Assembly (NCBI GenBank): GCA_946479025.1
Contig: CAMLDM010000043.1
Coordinates: 1 to 6,703 of the forward strand
DNA length: 6,703 nt
Reading direction: 5' to 3'
From: an uncultured Candidatus Saccharibacteria bacterium
GTDB lineage: Bacteria > Patescibacteria > Saccharimonadia > Saccharimonadales > CAMLKC01
In this document: piece by piece, positions 5,222 through 6,703 of the stretch
Numbering within the stretch: the first letter of the stretch is position 1
Layout of the letters: every line of letters starts with the position of its first letter
Translations under genes and position numbers: made by a program
The notes under the pieces: generated by a model
Told to the model about the DNA's origin: nothing
Database searches by the model: none
Seen by the model: the letters and a program-made list of their open reading frames with translations, nothing else

Positions 5222-5932
5222 CTACAGCCTCGTGGGAGTCGTCCCAAAAAGCAGCGAGAGCGCATGATCTTGCATTATTCGCTGATAAGCGGCAGCCCAC
5301 AGCTGCCCCAAGTGCCCATACCCTTCTTTGTTCGGATGAATACCGTCCGCCAGTTCAGATTGATGTGACTTGAAATAATCATACGCGTACGTATCCCCGC
5401 GTAATGCAATTTTGCCGCGAACAAGATCGTCGATTTTATCTTTATATGCATTTAGTCTTTGCAGATACTCCGCGCTCCCCGGCTTCACCGCATATGGCGG
5501 ATAGTTGAGTAGTATTTGTCGAACCGTTCCCGTGCTTCGCAACTTGCTGATAATCGTTTCGAGATTTCTCTGGTACATTTCCGGTGAAATCTTCCGGGCG
5601 TCATTCGTTCCCAGCATGATTGATACAATCTGGACATTTTGTGCTTTAAAATCCGCCAGCGCATCATCAAACATAGCAGTGCCCGGCTGCCAATCCTGCG
5701 TGGTTGAGCCGCTAACGCCGCGGTTGATTCCCCGGTAACCGCTTCCCAGCGCGGCAATTTCCGCATCGACCGCATTTCTATAGTTTCCCGTACCATGCGT
5801 AATAGAATCGCCGATAAATCCGATTTTTACAGGCGGTGTTTTTGTCGAAGCAAGGCCTGCCTCCTGAGAAACACAGAGCATCGCGACAGACATGACCGTA
5901 AGCATCGCAGCAATATACCAAACTTTTTTCAT
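5222..5932 (-). CDS. Secreted SGNH/GDSL-family hydrolase (236 aa)
   Basis: This is a serine esterase or lipase-type hydrolase exported from the cytoplasm. Residues 1-28 are a signal peptide: basic MKK, a hydrophobic core to about 21, and a likely signal-peptidase I cut after GLA (28). Cys20 is not in a valid lipobox (Leu precedes it). The four catalytic blocks are present: GDSITHG (41-47, nucleophile Ser43), GVSGST with Gly72, GTND (108-111, Asn110) and DGIHPN (Asp196, His199). The length is typical of a single-domain enzyme. The reading frame opens 10 codons earlier at 5962, but that would put extra residues before the signal peptide, so the ATG at 5932 is preferred. No Shine-Dalgarno is visible; an extended -10-like TGTTATTAT sits 6 nt before the ATG. 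Substrates could be acylated sugars, peptidoglycan acetyl groups or lipids; the sequence does not say. Confidence 0.9.
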   Translation of the reverse strand: MKKVWYIAAMLTVMSVAMLCVSQEAGLASTKTPPVKIGFIGDSITHGTGNYRNAVDAEIAALGSGYRGINRGVSGSTTQDWQPGTAMFDDALADFKAQNVQIVSIMLGTNDARKISPEMYQRNLETIISKLRSTGTVRQILLNYPPYAVKPGSAEYLQRLNAYKDKIDDLVRGKIALRGDTYAYDYFKSHQSELADGIHPNKEGYGHLGQLWAAAYQRIMQDHALSLLFGTTPTRL

Positions 5933-5938
5933 TATTTT

Positions 5939-5947
5939 ATAATAACA
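5939..5947 (-). promoter_or_regulatory. Extended -10-like element abutting the GDSL hydrolase start
   Basis: TGT plus TATTAT (5947-5939, minus strand) ends 6 nt before the ATG at 5932. There is no recognisable -35 box at the right distance (GCAAAA, 5967-5962). It fits an extended -10 promoter producing an RNA that begins at the start codon. Confidence 0.45.
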
Positions 5948-5991
5948 AAAACTGCATGGCATTTTGCTTAAAATAATACTCTATTCTTTAA

Positions 5992-6020
5992 TTGACAAGT
6001 AAGCAATAGCGTGTTATATT
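5992..6020 (+). promoter_or_regulatory. Near-consensus promoter placing the RNA start on the ATG of the right-edge gene
   Basis: TTGACA (5992-5997), a 17-bp spacer and TATATT (6015-6020), with TGT directly before the -10 box, make this one of the best promoters in the window. The -10 box ends 6 nt before the ATG at 6027 and there is no room for a Shine-Dalgarno, so the transcript is predicted to be leaderless. Confidence 0.82.
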
Positions 6021-6026
6021 AAACAC

Positions 6027-6703
6027 ATGCATGAACCAACAGAAACAAACAGCTACCTAAATCGCCCCGTCTCAGAAAGACAACTTCGAGAAGAGCGGTT
6101 TAATGAGTACCGTGAAGAGCGCAGACAGGCAAAAAAACGCAAAAAAAGAATCAAACGAGCCAAGAAAGTGGCCGCCTTTGGACTTGTCACGGCAGCCGGA
6201 GTCGGTCTTGGCACCGCCAGCTATGAGGTATCCAACAAGATCGGACACGCAATCGAAGCACATCTAGAAAATTCTCAAGACAACGCATTCAATCGTGCGC
6301 TCGCATCCGAGTTGCAATCTGCATACAACGGTCCAGTTCAGCTTGATGGTACCGCAGAAAACATGTACAAGACTATTGTAAATAGTAGTGGTGAGCATAG
6401 TGCCATCAAACTCCACATGAACGGCACAGAGAAAAACAAAGAAACTGCCGCTTCAAAAGGCACGCCAACGTATTTTTATGAAGATGAACCCGTGGTGGCG
6501 GCTACCGTTTCCACGGACGGCCAAGTGGTCGATCAAAAATCACCTACTGCCTTCTGGCAGTCGACCCAAAAAGATGGTGATGTGATTTTGTTAGTAAATA
6601 AAGATACCCTCCGAAGTGAACGCCCGACCACAATCGATATTAAGATAGGATTGGGCGCTTGGGGTCTCACAGCCGATGGTAAAAACAAGCTAAAAGCCAA
6701 CTA
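6027..6703 (+). CDS. Membrane-anchored protein of unknown function, C-terminus cut by the window edge
   Basis: The frame is open for 225 codons and reaches the right edge; the last two bases are TA, so it may end there or continue. I recognise no family. Residues 1-47 are very charged and basic (an arginine/glutamate helix, then the KKRKKRIKRAKK cluster at 36-47), followed by one membrane helix at about 48-66 (VAAFGLVTAAGVGLGTA). By the positive-inside rule the N-terminus is cytoplasmic and residues from about 68 onward are outside. The outer part has a helical stretch (70-100), then probably beta-rich sequence with FYEDEPVVAATV and DVILLVNKDTL. It has no cysteines, lipobox or catalytic motif that I can see. 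The ATG at 6027 is preferred because the ATG at 6031 soon meets a stop. It is divergent from the GDSL gene. A surface or cell-wall-space role is plausible only. Confidence 0.75.
   Translation, partial: MHEPTETNSYLNRPVSERQLREERFNEYREERRQAKKRKKRIKRAKKVAAFGLVTAAGVGLGTASYEVSNKIGHAIEAHLENSQDNAFNRALASELQSAYNGPVQLDGTAENMYKTIVNSSGEHSAIKLHMNGTEKNKETAASKGTPTYFYEDEPVVAATVSTDGQVVDQKSPTAFWQSTQKDGDVILLVNKDTLRSERPTTIDIKIGLGAWGLTADGKNKLKAN

Noticed and set aside
5860..5932. Lipoprotein signal in the GDSL hydrolase (Cys20)
   Set aside because: The residue before the Cys is Leu, which does not fit the lipobox; a signal-peptidase I site after Ala28 is better.
6072..6263. 63-aa Cys/Phe-rich minus-strand frame
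   Set aside because: It is the antisense of the start of the right-edge membrane protein, whose frame stays open for 225 codons behind a strong promoter.

Overview
The window looks like an ordinary chromosomal stretch from a small-genome bacterium, possibly a member of the Candidate Phyla Radiation and most plausibly Candidatus Saccharibacteria (TM7). The grounds are compact genes with short gaps, a mid-range GC content of roughly one half, and a gene mix (AbrB-type regulator with a DHA2 efflux pump, CtlX-type pentein hydrolase, short CorA, stand-alone DEAH helicase) that I associate with that group. This placement is an inference, because the window holds no rRNA or other marker gene. TAA, TAG and TGA all act as stops here, so nothing suggests a recoded UGA.

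Layout, left to right. (1) Minus strand: a two-gene unit of a small AbrB/MazE/SpoVT-type DNA-binding protein (101-355) followed by the first 31 codons of a DHA2-family MFS efflux pump (95 to the left edge). It is driven by a clear sigma-70-type promoter overlaid by three 9-bp tandem repeats. (2) Plus strand: ctlX (508-1494), a citrulline-hydrolase-type pentein enzyme transcribed divergently from the abrB-like gene. (3) Minus strand: corA (1491-2405), convergent with ctlX and sharing 4 bp of stop codon. (4) Minus strand: an unrecognised 84-aa protein (2520-2774) with its own near-consensus promoter, unusual codon choice and potential RNA hairpins at both ends. (5) Minus strand: a 770-aa DEAH/RHA RNA helicase (2894-5206) preceded at 15 nt by a secreted SGNH/GDSL hydrolase (5222-5932). 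(6) Plus strand: a new membrane-anchored protein of unknown function (6027 to the right edge, still open), divergent from the hydrolase.

The abrB-like gene and the pump probably work as a regulator/efflux pair. The hydrolase and the helicase may share a transcript but have no obvious functional link. The other genes look like independent units.

The most interesting signal concerns gene starts. Four genes (corA, the helicase, the GDSL hydrolase and the right-edge membrane protein) lack a well-placed Shine-Dalgarno sequence. Each instead has a -10-like hexamer ending 6 or 7 nt before its ATG, so transcription should begin on or beside the start codon (leaderless mRNA). The abrB-like gene, MFS, ctlX and the 84-aa gene carry Shine-Dalgarno sequences. 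I found no mobile element, CRISPR array, tRNA or rRNA, and no clearly new multi-gene system.
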